From an uncultured SAR86 cluster bacterium (GTDB lineage: Bacteria > Pseudomonadota > Gammaproteobacteria > Magnimaribacterales > Magnimaribacteraceae), in NCBI GenBank assembly GCA_902514295.1, contig CABXQE010000004.1, positions 1 to 64,000 of the forward strand: a DNA stretch of 64,000 bases, given 5' to 3'. Of the stretch, positions 1 to 8,589 are shown piece after piece. Both the position numbers and the translations under genes were made by a program. The stretch's first letter is position 1, and every line of letters starts with the position of its first letter. The notes beneath the pieces are model-generated. The model saw only the letters and a list, made by a program, of their open reading frames with translations. It was not told the origin of the DNA and made no database searches.

Positions 1-2107
1 CAGGCAGCTGAGAAACAGAAGCCCATCTTAAATACTTTTTATCAGTAACATTTTCTATGGCAAACCTGAACTCAAGATTGTCATTAGGAACATAAGAGGT
101 AAATATATCTAAAAGAGCGAAACCAGAAGTTTGTACTCTCGGCCAACAGTCATTATTTAGGCAGACTTCTTCTAAGTTATCTTTGCTTTTGCCGGATAAA
201 GTTAACAAAGCTTGTAAGGACAATTTATCATTTGTAGGATACCAATTTAAGCCAAATATTAACTCTTTTGGATCAACTTCAGGTAAAGGGTGTCTTTCAT
301 TACCTTCAAATAAATCACCAGAACTTATCGCTATAGCTAATTTAAGCGAAAGCTGTTCAGTCAGTGATCTTTCGTAATCGAATTCAATACCTCTAATCTC
401 TACATTCTCAGCATTTTGATATTGATATATTCCTAGACCTCTATTAAAACCAATAGCCTCAGGGTGTATGAACCCATTAACTTCGCTCTTATATAGCGCC
501 AATTCCCAAGAGTCTTTCTCTCTAGAGCCCCTTAAGCCCATCTCAAGAGTGTCACTTTCTTCAGACTCTAGATTGGGATTAGGAATTACTGTGTAGAAAT
601 ATAGATAATTAGTGAAAACAGTATTAGAAGACTCATAGTCTGGTGCTTTAAAACCTTCTGCGTACTGTATAAAACCCGTTAGGTTTTCTGAAAGATCTTT
701 AAGGTAGCCTAATTTAAATGAGAGCGCACTATCTTCAGTGTTGTTAATTTGGTAGTTAAGAATGTTGGCGTTGGTCAAAAGGATATCCGGGCTTACATTT
801 AACTCATAATCATCATATCTAAAACCTATATTTAAAACTGAACTATCAGAAAAGTTGAATCTATCATTAAAAAATACGGCTTTTCTTTTTGTTTCTGAGT
901 CAGGGAAGGTTTTGTTAGGGTAAATTTCGCCATCAACTATATTTGTAGGAATGCCTGTTAAAAGGTTAATTTCAGTTAGCATTCTAGGTCTTTCTGTTTC
1001 TGTGTCCTCAATATCTATTCCATAAACCATTTGGTGATTACCTATTGATTTGAATGCCTCAAAAGTAAACCCATCAATAGATTGATTAAAATCAAAGTCT
1101 CTAATCCTCATTGTTGGAGTAGGAGCTGCCTGCATGCCTCCAAAAAATGAAACTTGATTCTGAATTGTTATTTGGCTTTGTTCGGTTTCTTGAGCGTAAT
1201 AACTTAAGCTAGCTGCATCATATAAGCTATTCTGATTAGAGACCTCTAAAGTAACACTGAGCCTTTCTCTTAAACCTTCGTCGTCTCCAGAAGATGAGGA
1301 AATTGATCGAGGAGCAGGAAAATATATAAATCCTTTTTCTGAATTAATTGCCCATTCACTTTCCCACTCTTGCAGATCAGCTATAAAAGTTAATTTACTT
1401 TCATTTGAAAGATTCACATTTAGTTTTACAAAAATACTTTGTTGGTCTCCTTCCATGGGGTTTGACTTGAGGGAGAAGTCTTCGTGTAATTTAGTTTCTT
1501 CTAAAGACCTATTCACTAGCTGAATCAGGCCGCTAGTATTTTCTTTATCGTAAGCTGCGAGTAGATTAACTTTTTCTTGTTTATTCTTTTCAATATAGTT
1601 AGTAGTTATTGATAAATATTTTCCATCATCCACTAGGTCAGTCGGATCTTTTGTAAAATAAGCTATTGTTCCTGCGAGGCCATCTGATCCATATTCAACA
1701 GAACTAGGACCTTTCATTATCTCTACCTTTTTTAAAAGATCTACATCTACAGTGTCTCTGCCATATCCCGTATACGAGTCTGAAATTCTAATACCATCTA
1801 TTAAGAAGATCGCTCCACCATGAATACCTCTAACGTGAACATCTTCTGTTAGTGACCTTCCGTACTGGCTTTCATTGTGGGCACTTACTCCTGGAATATA
1901 TCTAACGATTTGCTCTAAACTATTTACCATTTGAGCTTCTAATTCCTCAGAAGATATTGACTCTACAGAACCTATTACATCAGAAGCCAAGGTGGGTATC
2001 CTAGAAGCTATTACAATTATCTCTTCTGTTTCATCGGGCTCATATGAAAAAGTATAACTTGAACTAAAGAAAAGAATGACTAACAACACTCGTCGAATAT
2101 TTTTCAT
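1..2107 (-). CDS. TonB-dependent receptor, heme/hemoglobin type (3' end outside window)
   Basis: Outer-membrane receptor expected to import heme or another iron chelate using TonB energy. About 702 residues are visible, translated from ATG at 2107; the frame is still open at base 1, so some 25-35 C-terminal residues are missing. An N-terminal signal peptide (MKNIRRVLLVILFF...) is followed by a TonB box (EEIIVIAS), a plug domain (DVHVRGIHGGAIFLIDGIRI, KGPSSVEYGSDGLAGTI) and a beta-barrel. FKAP and NPNL motifs match the FRAP/NPNL signatures of hemoglobin/heme receptors, but the histidine usually found between them is absent. It is divergent from a membrane protein at 2229. A GC-only palindrome lies in its leader. 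Family assignment is strong; the ligand is inferred. Confidence 0.9.
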   Translation of the reverse strand, partial: MKNIRRVLLVILFFSSSYTFSYEPDETEEIIVIASRIPTLASDVIGSVESISSEELEAQMVNSLEQIVRYIPGVSAHNESQYGRSLTEDVHVRGIHGGAIFLIDGIRISDSYTGYGRDTVDVDLLKKVEIMKGPSSVEYGSDGLAGTIAYFTKDPTDLVDDGKYLSITTNYIEKNKQEKVNLLAAYDKENTSGLIQLVNRSLEETKLHEDFSLKSNPMEGDQQSIFVKLNVNLSNESKLTFIADLQEWESEWAINSEKGFIYFPAPRSISSSSGDDEGLRERLSVTLEVSNQNSLYDAASLSYYAQETEQSQITIQNQVSFFGGMQAAPTPTMRIRDFDFNQSIDGFTFEAFKSIGNHQMVYGIDIEDTETERPRMLTEINLLTGIPTNIVDGEIYPNKTFPDSETKRKAVFFNDRFNFSDSSVLNIGFRYDDYELNVSPDILLTNANILNYQINNTEDSALSFKLGYLKDLSENLTGFIQYAEGFKAPDYESSNTVFTNYLYFYTVIPNPNLESEESDTLEMGLRGSREKDSWELALYKSEVNGFIHPEAIGFNRGLGIYQYQNAENVEIRGIEFDYERSLTEQLSLKLAIAISSGDLFEGNERHPLPEVDPKELIFGLNWYPTNDKLSLQALLTLSGKSKDNLEEVCLNNDCWPRVQTSGFALLDIFTSYVPNDNLEFRFAIENVTDKKYLRWASVSQLP

Positions 2108-2133
2108 AAATTTGATTCCCTCTTTTTTAGTTC

Positions 2134-2143
2134 AGCGCGCGCT
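2134..2143. promoter_or_regulatory. GC palindrome in receptor leader
   Basis: AGCGCGCGCT is a perfect 10-bp palindrome standing out in AT-rich surroundings. It lies just downstream of a TATAAT-like -10 box for the minus-strand receptor (complement of 2154-2159) and 27 bases upstream of its start codon. It could be an operator; no regulator is identified. Confidence 0.3.
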
Positions 2144-2148
2144 AAAGG

Positions 2149-2177
2149 TTGGCATTATAGATTAAAATCCTTATTAT
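2149..2177 (+). promoter_or_regulatory. Putative sigma-70 promoter for the gene at 2229
   Basis: TTGGCA (2149-2154), a 17-base spacer and TATTAT (2172-2177) form a plausible promoter. Transcription would start near 2184, giving a leader of about 45 bases that contains the 10-bp direct repeat at 2198-2217. It overlaps the divergent receptor promoter. Confidence 0.4.
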
Positions 2178-2197
2178 AAAAGCTTCTAAGAAGAAAA

Positions 2198-2217
2198 TTT
2201 GAGACATTTTGAGACAA
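2198..2217. repeat. Tandem 10-bp direct repeat (TTTGAGACAW x2)
   Basis: TTTGAGACAT (2198-2207) is followed at once by TTTGAGACAA (2208-2217), eleven bases before the ATG at 2229. The one-helical-turn period fits a regulator binding two adjacent half-sites, but may be chance. Confidence 0.4.
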
Positions 2218-2228
2218 ATATTTAAATA

Positions 2229-2855
2229 ATGCCGAAGCTTTATAACGCAAAAAAACTTGGTAAAGGCCTGAAGATTGGCCTTAGAGAGCTGAATGGCGCT
2301 GAATGGTTTGCAGATATGACTTTGGATGCTGATAAGAGAACCTGTAGGAAGATAAACGTGCCGTTTTTACCTGAAGATGAAAGAAATATTCTGCTGGCGG
2401 AAAATAAAGCTAAAAGGTTATTTGAAGAACTATTACTAGAAAGATTTAATGAAAGTAATCAAAAAATCAATGTTCCTAGCTGGCAAACAAAGTTCTTTTC
2501 TTTGTCTCTAATTTTATTGTGGATTACTGGAATGTTGTGGCTCACATTAGATTTTATGGATTTAAATTCTTTTGGGCAAACTCAAGTTCTAATTTTACAT
2601 GGAGCTCTAATAATTCCTGCGTTGGTTAGCTTAGGGGTCTTGATTGTCTCTCACATACCGGAGGGGTGGGAACCAACTAAAAGAAGAAAGTCTGGGTACT
2701 TATTAAGCTTTATTATGCTTTTTCTGGTAATTAGCGGTTTTGTTTTATTTTATGAAGATTCTTTTATGAATGAGCTTAGTTATTCTCATTCATTGACTGG
2801 TTTATTTTTAGTCCCTTTAATTTTTTGGCACTTTAAAAAGAAATCTACTTCTTAG
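2229..2855 (+). CDS. Four-helix membrane protein with paired histidines, possible b-type cytochrome
   Basis: I do not recognise a named family with certainty. The 208-residue protein has a charged cytosolic N-terminal part of about 87 residues, then four predicted membrane helices (about 89-110, 120-142, 157-176, 188-201). Histidines H124 and H142 lie at the two ends of helix 2 and H187 and H201 at the two ends of helix 4, an arrangement suited to two bis-histidine hemes across the membrane as in b-type cytochromes or ferric reductases. It is divergent from a heme-type TonB-dependent receptor, which supports a role in iron or heme handling. The heme idea is inference from histidine placement only. 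Confidence 0.6.
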   Translation: MPKLYNAKKLGKGLKIGLRELNGAEWFADMTLDADKRTCRKINVPFLPEDERNILLAENKAKRLFEELLLERFNESNQKINVPSWQTKFFSLSLILLWITGMLWLTLDFMDLNSFGQTQVLILHGALIIPALVSLGVLIVSHIPEGWEPTKRRKSGYLLSFIMLFLVISGFVLFYEDSFMNELSYSHSLTGLFLVPLIFWHFKKKSTS

Positions 2856-2859
2856 TAAT

Positions 2860-3273
2860 CTAGAGATCTCCTTTTGCTCTAACCTCACTTTGATCTATGG
2901 TGAATTGCTTGCCATACCTTGCTTCAAGTTTCTTTTGATTTTCCATTATCACTTCAACAGGATCTAGTCCCAATGACATACAGGCCGTAACCCAATACCA
3001 CATAATGTCTCCAAGCTCTCTTTTCATATGAAAAATATTGTCTTCATCAGCAGGTTTACCTTGAAGGACCATCTTTTTAACAATTTCAACAAACTCCCCA
3101 GCTTCGCTGCCTAGACCTAGAGCCCCAGTTAGAAGTCGGGGCACATCTATGTCAGAGTTATCTTGAATATTGTCCAATGACTCTTTAAGTTTTTCTATTT
3201 TTAGGCTTGGATCGCTCGTAACTTTGGTTACAAAATCACAGTAAACATTAAAAAATTCTGTTGCTCCTTTCAT
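2860..3273 (-). CDS. MazG-like nucleotide pyrophosphohydrolase
   Basis: 137-residue all-alpha NTP pyrophosphatase-like protein, expected to hydrolyse (d)NTPs to monophosphates. The metal-binding pattern EXXE (E57, E60 in SEAGEFVE) followed 26 residues on by EXXD (E86, D89 in RELGDIMW) is the MazG/dUTPase-like signature, and the C-terminal part (DPVEVIMENQKKLEARYG) is typical of single-domain MazG-like proteins. It is much shorter than two-domain E. coli MazG. It is convergent with the gene at 2229 and divergent from uvrD, fitting a house-cleaning role next to a repair gene. The substrate cannot be told from sequence. Confidence 0.85.
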   Translation of the reverse strand: MKGATEFFNVYCDFVTKVTSDPSLKIEKLKESLDNIQDNSDIDVPRLLTGALGLGSEAGEFVEIVKKMVLQGKPADEDNIFHMKRELGDIMWYWVTACMSLGLDPVEVIMENQKKLEARYGKQFTIDQSEVRAKGDL

Positions 3274-3343
3274 CCTTTCATCATACCTAAAGTATTAAAA
3301 AATGAAAAAGGATTTACCCTTCATTCTTAGTTAAAATAGTCGA

Positions 3344-5509
3344 GTGGATGTATCTGAAATATTTGAATCTTTAAACGAGCCTCAAAGACAAGCTGTAACT
3401 TCAGATTCTAAAAATTTATTAGTCTTAGCGGGAGCTGGCTCAGGCAAAACAAGAGTAATCGCCCATAGAGTTGCTTGGCTTATAAAGGCAAATAGTATTA
3501 ATCCACATTCAATTTTAACTGTAACCTTTACCAATAAAGCTGCACGTGAGATGCGAGGGCGTATAGAAGGGATTGTGGAGCAAGAGATGGGTAATTTTTG
3601 GTGTGGGACTTTTCATGGTATCTCACATAGACTTTTAAGGACTCATTGGGAAGAGGCAGGCCTAAGAAGAGAGTTCGCTATTTTAGATTCTGAAGATCAA
3701 TATAGAGTAATAAAGAGAGTAAGTAAGTCTATTGGTTTGGACGACACTAAATGGCCACCGAGACAAATTCAATGGTTCATCAATAAACAGAAAGACGAAT
3801 GCAGAAGATCTAAGGATGTTGAGACCTCAGACGATTACTTTGCAGAAAAGATGAACGAGGCTTATAGGGCTTATGAAGAATTGTGTGAAAGAGAAAGTCT
3901 AGTAGATTTCGGAGAATTGCTCTTAAGGACTTATCTACTTTTAAAATCTAATCAAGATGTTTTGGGTCATTATAAGAAGAGATTTAGACACATACTTGTC
4001 GATGAGTTTCAGGATACCAACGAAGTTCAATATCAATTCTTAAAATTATTATGTGAAGGCACTGGTCACATTATGTCTGTAGGAGACGATGACCAATCAA
4101 TATATGGATGGAGAGGTGCAAAGAGTGAAAATATAAATCGTTTTACCAAAGATTATAAAAACACTGAAATAATTAGATTAGAGCAGAATTACAGGTCTAG
4201 CTCAGTCATTTTGGGGGCTGCAAACGCAGTTATAAAAAATAACCAAGGCAGGATGGGTAAAGAATTATGGACCGATCAAAAAGAAGGAGAGCCTATATCT
4301 ATATATTCAGCTTATAACGAAGATGATGAAGCAAGATATGTTGTTGGAAGTATCCAGAATTGGATGGAACAAGGAAGGGACTTAAGTGAGGTAGCCATCC
4401 TTTATCGATCAAATGCTCAATCTAGAGCTCTAGAAGAGGCAATATTAAGAGAAGGCTTGGCTTATAGAATATACGGCGGTTTAAGATTCTACGAACGAGC
4501 TGAAATAAAAAATGCAATGAGCTATTTAAGACTTGTGTTTGGAAGGGAGGATGACGCTGCTTTTGAACGGGTGATCAACATACCTCCAAGGGGTATAGGG
4601 GCCAAAACTTTAGACATAATTCGATCAAGAGCTCAGAACATTGAGTCTTCGCTTTGGAAAGCCTGTGAAGATTTAATAGCAACGGATGGATTAACTCCTA
4701 GAGCAAGTCAGTCAGTCCAAGGCTTTATGTCAGACTTTGAAGATTTAGAAACAGAAACAAAGGACCTCACTTTGCGAGATCTTGTAGATCATGTTATTCA
4801 GAGGAGCGGATTAATTGAGTATCATAAAAAAGAAGCAGGTGAAAAAGGAAGAACCAGAGTAGAGAACTTGGCTGAACTAGTTACCGCAGCTTCAGATTTT
4901 GAGCCAGAACCTCTGGATGAAACAGAAGCAGTCCCCCTTAAATTATTTATAGATCATGCAGCTTTAGATGCAGGAGAGACTCAAGCATCTGACCATGAAT
5001 CAGCCATTCAGCTTATGACTCTTCATTCCGCTAAAGGTCTAGAATTCCCTCTTGTTTTTATAACAGGCTTTGAAGAGGGCCTTTTCCCACACAAGTTATC
5101 TATTGAAGAGGCTGATCAGCTTCAAGAAGAAAGAAGGCTTTGTTATGTTGGAATGACAAGATCTATGGAAAGGCTTTTTATAGTGCATGCAGAAATGCGA
5201 AACCTCCACGGAACAGAAACTTTTAACCCACCGTCTAGATTCCTAAGAGAAATTCCTGCAGAACTGACACTCGAGGTCAGAACTGGCGGAAGTATCCCCA
5301 GAAGAAACGCCTCAACAGGTAGAGTATCTAAAGGTGAAGTTCCTGATACTGAATTCAAACTAGGCCAAAGAGTTTTCCACGAAGTCTTTGGTGAGGGTAT
5401 TATTTTGAACTATGAAGGACAAGGATCAAATGCCAGAGTAGAAGTAAATTTTGATTCAAGTAAGACTAAGTGGCTGATGGTTTCTTACGCTAAACTGCAG
5501 AACATATAA
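3344..5509 (+). CDS. uvrD: DNA helicase II UvrD
   Basis: 3'-5' superfamily 1 DNA helicase acting in nucleotide excision and mismatch repair. At 721 residues it matches the usual UvrD length. Visible motifs: Q-motif NEPQRQAV (11-18), Walker A AGAGSGKT (29-36), motif II VDEFQDTN, motif III GDDDQSIYGWRGA, motif IV LEQNYRSS, motif V LMTLHSAKGLEFPLVF and motif VI EERRLCYVGMTR. A Tudor-like C-terminal segment (LGQRVFHEVFGEGIIL) follows, as in UvrD and PcrA. The start is GTG at 3344, which reads directly into the family N-terminus (MDVSEIFESLNEPQRQAV). A lipoprotein gene follows after 11 bases. Rep is the main alternative, but the Tudor-like tail favours UvrD. Confidence 0.96.
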   Translation: MDVSEIFESLNEPQRQAVTSDSKNLLVLAGAGSGKTRVIAHRVAWLIKANSINPHSILTVTFTNKAAREMRGRIEGIVEQEMGNFWCGTFHGISHRLLRTHWEEAGLRREFAILDSEDQYRVIKRVSKSIGLDDTKWPPRQIQWFINKQKDECRRSKDVETSDDYFAEKMNEAYRAYEELCERESLVDFGELLLRTYLLLKSNQDVLGHYKKRFRHILVDEFQDTNEVQYQFLKLLCEGTGHIMSVGDDDQSIYGWRGAKSENINRFTKDYKNTEIIRLEQNYRSSSVILGAANAVIKNNQGRMGKELWTDQKEGEPISIYSAYNEDDEARYVVGSIQNWMEQGRDLSEVAILYRSNAQSRALEEAILREGLAYRIYGGLRFYERAEIKNAMSYLRLVFGREDDAAFERVINIPPRGIGAKTLDIIRSRAQNIESSLWKACEDLIATDGLTPRASQSVQGFMSDFEDLETETKDLTLRDLVDHVIQRSGLIEYHKKEAGEKGRTRVENLAELVTAASDFEPEPLDETEAVPLKLFIDHAALDAGETQASDHESAIQLMTLHSAKGLEFPLVFITGFEEGLFPHKLSIEEADQLQEERRLCYVGMTRSMERLFIVHAEMRNLHGTETFNPPSRFLREIPAELTLEVRTGGSIPRRNASTGRVSKGEVPDTEFKLGQRVFHEVFGEGIILNYEGQGSNARVEVNFDSSKTKWLMVSYAKLQNI

Positions 5510-5520
5510 TAAGGAAAATT

Positions 5521-6618
5521 ATGAAAAAATTATTTGTAACGACTTTTCTTTCCGCAACCTTAATCTCTTGTTCAAATGAACAGGTTTCTGTGGAAGAAGG
5601 CTCTTGTTTCTCTAACGGTACCAGTACTTATCAATGGACTATGGTTACTACTTGGCCCAAGAATTTTCCTGGTTTAGGACTGGCACCTGAGAACTTCTCA
5701 AAGTACATAGAAGAGATGACTTGCGGCCGAATGAAGATAAAGGTTTATGGTGCTGGAGAATTTGTTCCCGCTATGGGAGTTTTTGATGCAGTTTCTCAAG
5801 GGAACGTTCAATTAGGGCATGGAGCTTCTTATTATTGGACTGGAAAGGTTAAATCTTCTCAATTTTTCACAGCAGTACCTTTTGGACTAACAGCTCAAGA
5901 AATGAACGGATGGCTTCATTACGGCGGTGGCCTTGAGCTTTGGCAAGAAGCCTATGAGCCATTTAATCTAATACCTTTAGCTGGAGGAAATACAGGTGTA
6001 CAAATGGCCGGATGGTTTAAAAAAGAAATCAATTCTTTAGATGATTTAAAGGGCCTAAAAATGAGAATACCCGGATTAGCGGGAGAGATCTTTACAAGAG
6101 CTGGAGCCGAGACAGTTACTCTACCAGGCAATGAAATATTTTTATCCTTACAACAAGGAGTGGTCGATGCTGCAGAGTGGGTAGGCCCTTATAATGACCT
6201 TACGTTCGGGTTTCATCAGGTAGCTGATTATTACTATTATCCTGGATGGCATGAACCCGGCTCAACACTTGAAATTATTATCAACAAAGACGCTTATAAT
6301 TCGTTGCCTGAAGATTTAAAGGCAATTATTAAATATGCAGCGAGAGCATCCAATCAAGAAATGTTGGATGAATACACTGCTAGAAATAACAAGGCTCTTA
6401 ATGAGTTAATTGAGAAACACAATATAGAATTAAAGAAAATACCGGATACGGTCCTTGTTGAATTAAAGAGAATCACTGACGAGGTAATGGAAGATTTTAT
6501 AGCTGACGATGAAATGGCTCAGAAAGTATATAAATCTTATAAAGAGTTTAAGGAACAGGTTATCAATTACCACCGCATTTCTGAGAAGGCTTACATAGAT
6601 ACCAGGGAACTTGATTAA
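5521..6618 (+). CDS. TRAP transporter substrate-binding lipoprotein (DctP/TakP type)
   Basis: Extracytoplasmic binding subunit that delivers an organic acid to a TRAP permease. The 365-residue protein begins with a lipoprotein signal (lipobox LISC, Cys17), so it is probably membrane-anchored. The segments TWPKNFPGLG, AVSQGNVQLGHGASYYWTGK, LKMRIPGLAGEIF and VVDAAEWVGPYND resemble the TakP/SmoM branch, which binds 2-oxo acids and related compounds. It starts 11 bases after uvrD and converges with its likely permease genes dctM and dctQ on the other strand; usually all three are co-directional. The precise substrate is unknown. Confidence 0.9.
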   Translation: MKKLFVTTFLSATLISCSNEQVSVEEGSCFSNGTSTYQWTMVTTWPKNFPGLGLAPENFSKYIEEMTCGRMKIKVYGAGEFVPAMGVFDAVSQGNVQLGHGASYYWTGKVKSSQFFTAVPFGLTAQEMNGWLHYGGGLELWQEAYEPFNLIPLAGGNTGVQMAGWFKKEINSLDDLKGLKMRIPGLAGEIFTRAGAETVTLPGNEIFLSLQQGVVDAAEWVGPYNDLTFGFHQVADYYYYPGWHEPGSTLEIIINKDAYNSLPEDLKAIIKYAARASNQEMLDEYTARNNKALNELIEKHNIELKKIPDTVLVELKRITDEVMEDFIADDEMAQKVYKSYKEFKEQVINYHRISEKAYIDTRELD

Positions 6619-6674
6619 CAGCCTGTACTCAGATCTTCCTGAAGGTTATTTGAGTTGTAGATTTATTTAACTAA

Positions 6675-8045
6675 TTATCCGTAAACTGCGTTAGGGAGTG
6701 CAGTTACTAATTCAGGGAAGATAGCTAATGTAATTAGTAGGGCAATTTGTATGAGTATGAAAGGTATAACCCCTTTATATATGGCTTGGGTAGGCAAGGT
6801 GTCAGGTGCAACCCCTCTTAGGTAGAAGAGCGCAAACCCAAATGGTGGAGTTAGGAATGAAGTTTGAAGGTTTATCGCAATCATTATTCCCAACCATATA
6901 GGGTCAATTCCCAGCATTAACAAAGCAGGACCTACTATCGGAACAACCACAAGAGTAATTTGTATAAAATCTAATATGAAACCTAGTAAGAAGATGATAA
7001 TCATCACTACCAATACTGCCCCAAAAACACCTCCTGGCAGCTGAGTGAATATACTGGTAATTAAATCATCCCCACCAAACCCTCTAAAGACTAAAGAAAA
7101 TATAGACGATCCTAGAAGGATCATAAACACCATGGCAGTAATTTCAGTAGTAGTTTCTACCGCATCTTTCAAATTTCTCCAAGTAAGGCTACTTTTACTC
7201 AAGGCCAAAAGAAGTCCACCAAAAGCCCCAACGCCTGCAGCTTCTGTCGGAGTAGCAATGCCTAGAAGTATAGAGCCTAAAACGGAAGTAATTAATACAA
7301 AGGGAGGTAGCAAAGAAGTTATAAGTATTTTCCATCTATTTTTTACAATCTTAACCTCTTGAGCGGGGGCCATACTAGGGGAAATATAAGCTCTAATAGC
7401 AACATAAGCAGCGTAGCAAAATACAAGTATGAGACCTGGAACGATTGCGCCCATAAACAGGTCTCCAACTGAAACAGTTCTTGCTGAAAAGTTTCCTATG
7501 CTAAGTTGAGATTGTTGGTAAGAGGCAGATAAAACATCTCCTAATATAACCAAGGCAATTGAAGGAGGGATTATTTGACCTAATGTACCGGTAGCACAAA
7601 TAGTGCCTGCAGCAAGGCTTTGATCATAATTTCTAGAGAGCATAATTGGTAAGGAAATAAGACCCATTGCTATAACAGTTGCACCTACTATTCCAGTACT
7701 GGCAGCTATCAAAGCTCCAACAAATATTACTGAAATAGCCAAACTTCCTCTGAAGCCACCAATTATTTCTGCCATGTTGCTGAGAAGGTCTTGAGCAAGG
7801 TTAGACTTTTCTAACAAGACACCCATAAAAACAAACAAGGGCACGGCAACCAACGTCATGTTTGTCATGTCTCCATAAAGTCTATTAGGTATTGCTCCTA
7901 AGAATGCACTTTCAAAAGTATTTGTTACTATTCCGAGACCTGCAAAGATAAGGGCCGTGCCAGCTAACGAGAAAGCAACTGGAAATCCTGCCAATAAAAC
8001 TAAGCATATAACGCCAAACATTAATAATGGAATTAACTCAACCAT
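6675..8045 (-). CDS. TRAP transporter large permease subunit (DctM)
   Basis: 456-residue inner-membrane protein with about 12 hydrophobic helices, the sodium-coupled translocation subunit of a tripartite TRAP carrier. Family features include the N-terminal FPVAFSLAGTALIFAGLG, the region VPLFVFMGVLLEKSNLAQDLL, the central GILGQIIPPS-like loop (TLGQIIPPSIALVILGDV) and the repeat-related ATPTEAAGVGAFGGL. It overlaps the upstream small subunit gene by 8 bases, so the two are translationally linked. The partner binding protein is probably the convergent gene at 5521. Confidence 0.93.
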   Translation of the reverse strand: MVELIPLLMFGVICLVLLAGFPVAFSLAGTALIFAGLGIVTNTFESAFLGAIPNRLYGDMTNMTLVAVPLFVFMGVLLEKSNLAQDLLSNMAEIIGGFRGSLAISVIFVGALIAASTGIVGATVIAMGLISLPIMLSRNYDQSLAAGTICATGTLGQIIPPSIALVILGDVLSASYQQSQLSIGNFSARTVSVGDLFMGAIVPGLILVFCYAAYVAIRAYISPSMAPAQEVKIVKNRWKILITSLLPPFVLITSVLGSILLGIATPTEAAGVGAFGGLLLALSKSSLTWRNLKDAVETTTEITAMVFMILLGSSIFSLVFRGFGGDDLITSIFTQLPGGVFGAVLVVMIIIFLLGFILDFIQITLVVVPIVGPALLMLGIDPIWLGIMIAINLQTSFLTPPFGFALFYLRGVAPDTLPTQAIYKGVIPFILIQIALLITLAIFPELVTALPNAVYG

Positions 8046-8535
8046 CTTTTATAGTTATTAATGATTTAAAAATTTCAGATAAGCTTTGAAACCCAAGCAG
8101 AACTGCTAAAGCAATGAGTAAAGATTTTTGTACGTAGACAAAAGGCAGGCCATCAGGCTCTGCAGACACCTCCATAATTCTCCAAGAGAATTCGACGTAA
8201 CCCCAAGAGGAGAAAAGAATCATCCAGCAAACAGGCTGTAAAAATATAATGTTCCCTAATAAGTCAACCCAAGCTTTTCTTAAATCTGAAAAGTCCCTAT
8301 AAAAGATATCTACCCTTACGTGAGCCCCTCTCTTTAGAGCAAAAGCAGATCCTAGAAGAAACAATCCTCCGTGGAGATAAAGGACTACGTCTTGAAGTAA
8401 AACAGATCCCATATCTAAGCCATAGCGCATTACGACTACAATACAGGTTACCAAAACCATAACAGCTACAAACCAAGAACATATCTTTCCGGTTAACTCA
8501 GAAAAGGAATCAAGGTTTTTACTAATTTTGTGCAA
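8038..8535 (-). CDS. TRAP transporter small permease subunit (DctQ)
   Basis: 165-residue membrane protein with four helices; DctQ forms the scaffold for DctM. The typical segment GSAFALKRGAHVRVDIFYRDFSDLRKAWVDL (about residues 61-91) is the DctQ hallmark (around a GAHVRVD core). The gene precedes dctM with an 8-base overlap. It starts at ATG 8535, 54 bases from the divergent acyl-CoA dehydrogenase start at 8590, so promoters for both must lie in that short gap. Confidence 0.9.
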   Translation of the reverse strand: MHKISKNLDSFSELTGKICSWFVAVMVLVTCIVVVMRYGLDMGSVLLQDVVLYLHGGLFLLGSAFALKRGAHVRVDIFYRDFSDLRKAWVDLLGNIIFLQPVCWMILFSSWGYVEFSWRIMEVSAEPDGLPFVYVQKSLLIALAVLLGFQSLSEIFKSLITIKDG

Positions 8536-8589
8536 TGTTTAAAGTTTATAGTTAGTTAATATTTGAATTATAATTATGGGGAGGTATTT

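Noticed and set aside
183-377. Plus-strand 64-residue ORF
   Set aside because: It lies opposite the clearly translated TonB-dependent receptor and has no ribosome site or recognisable sequence.
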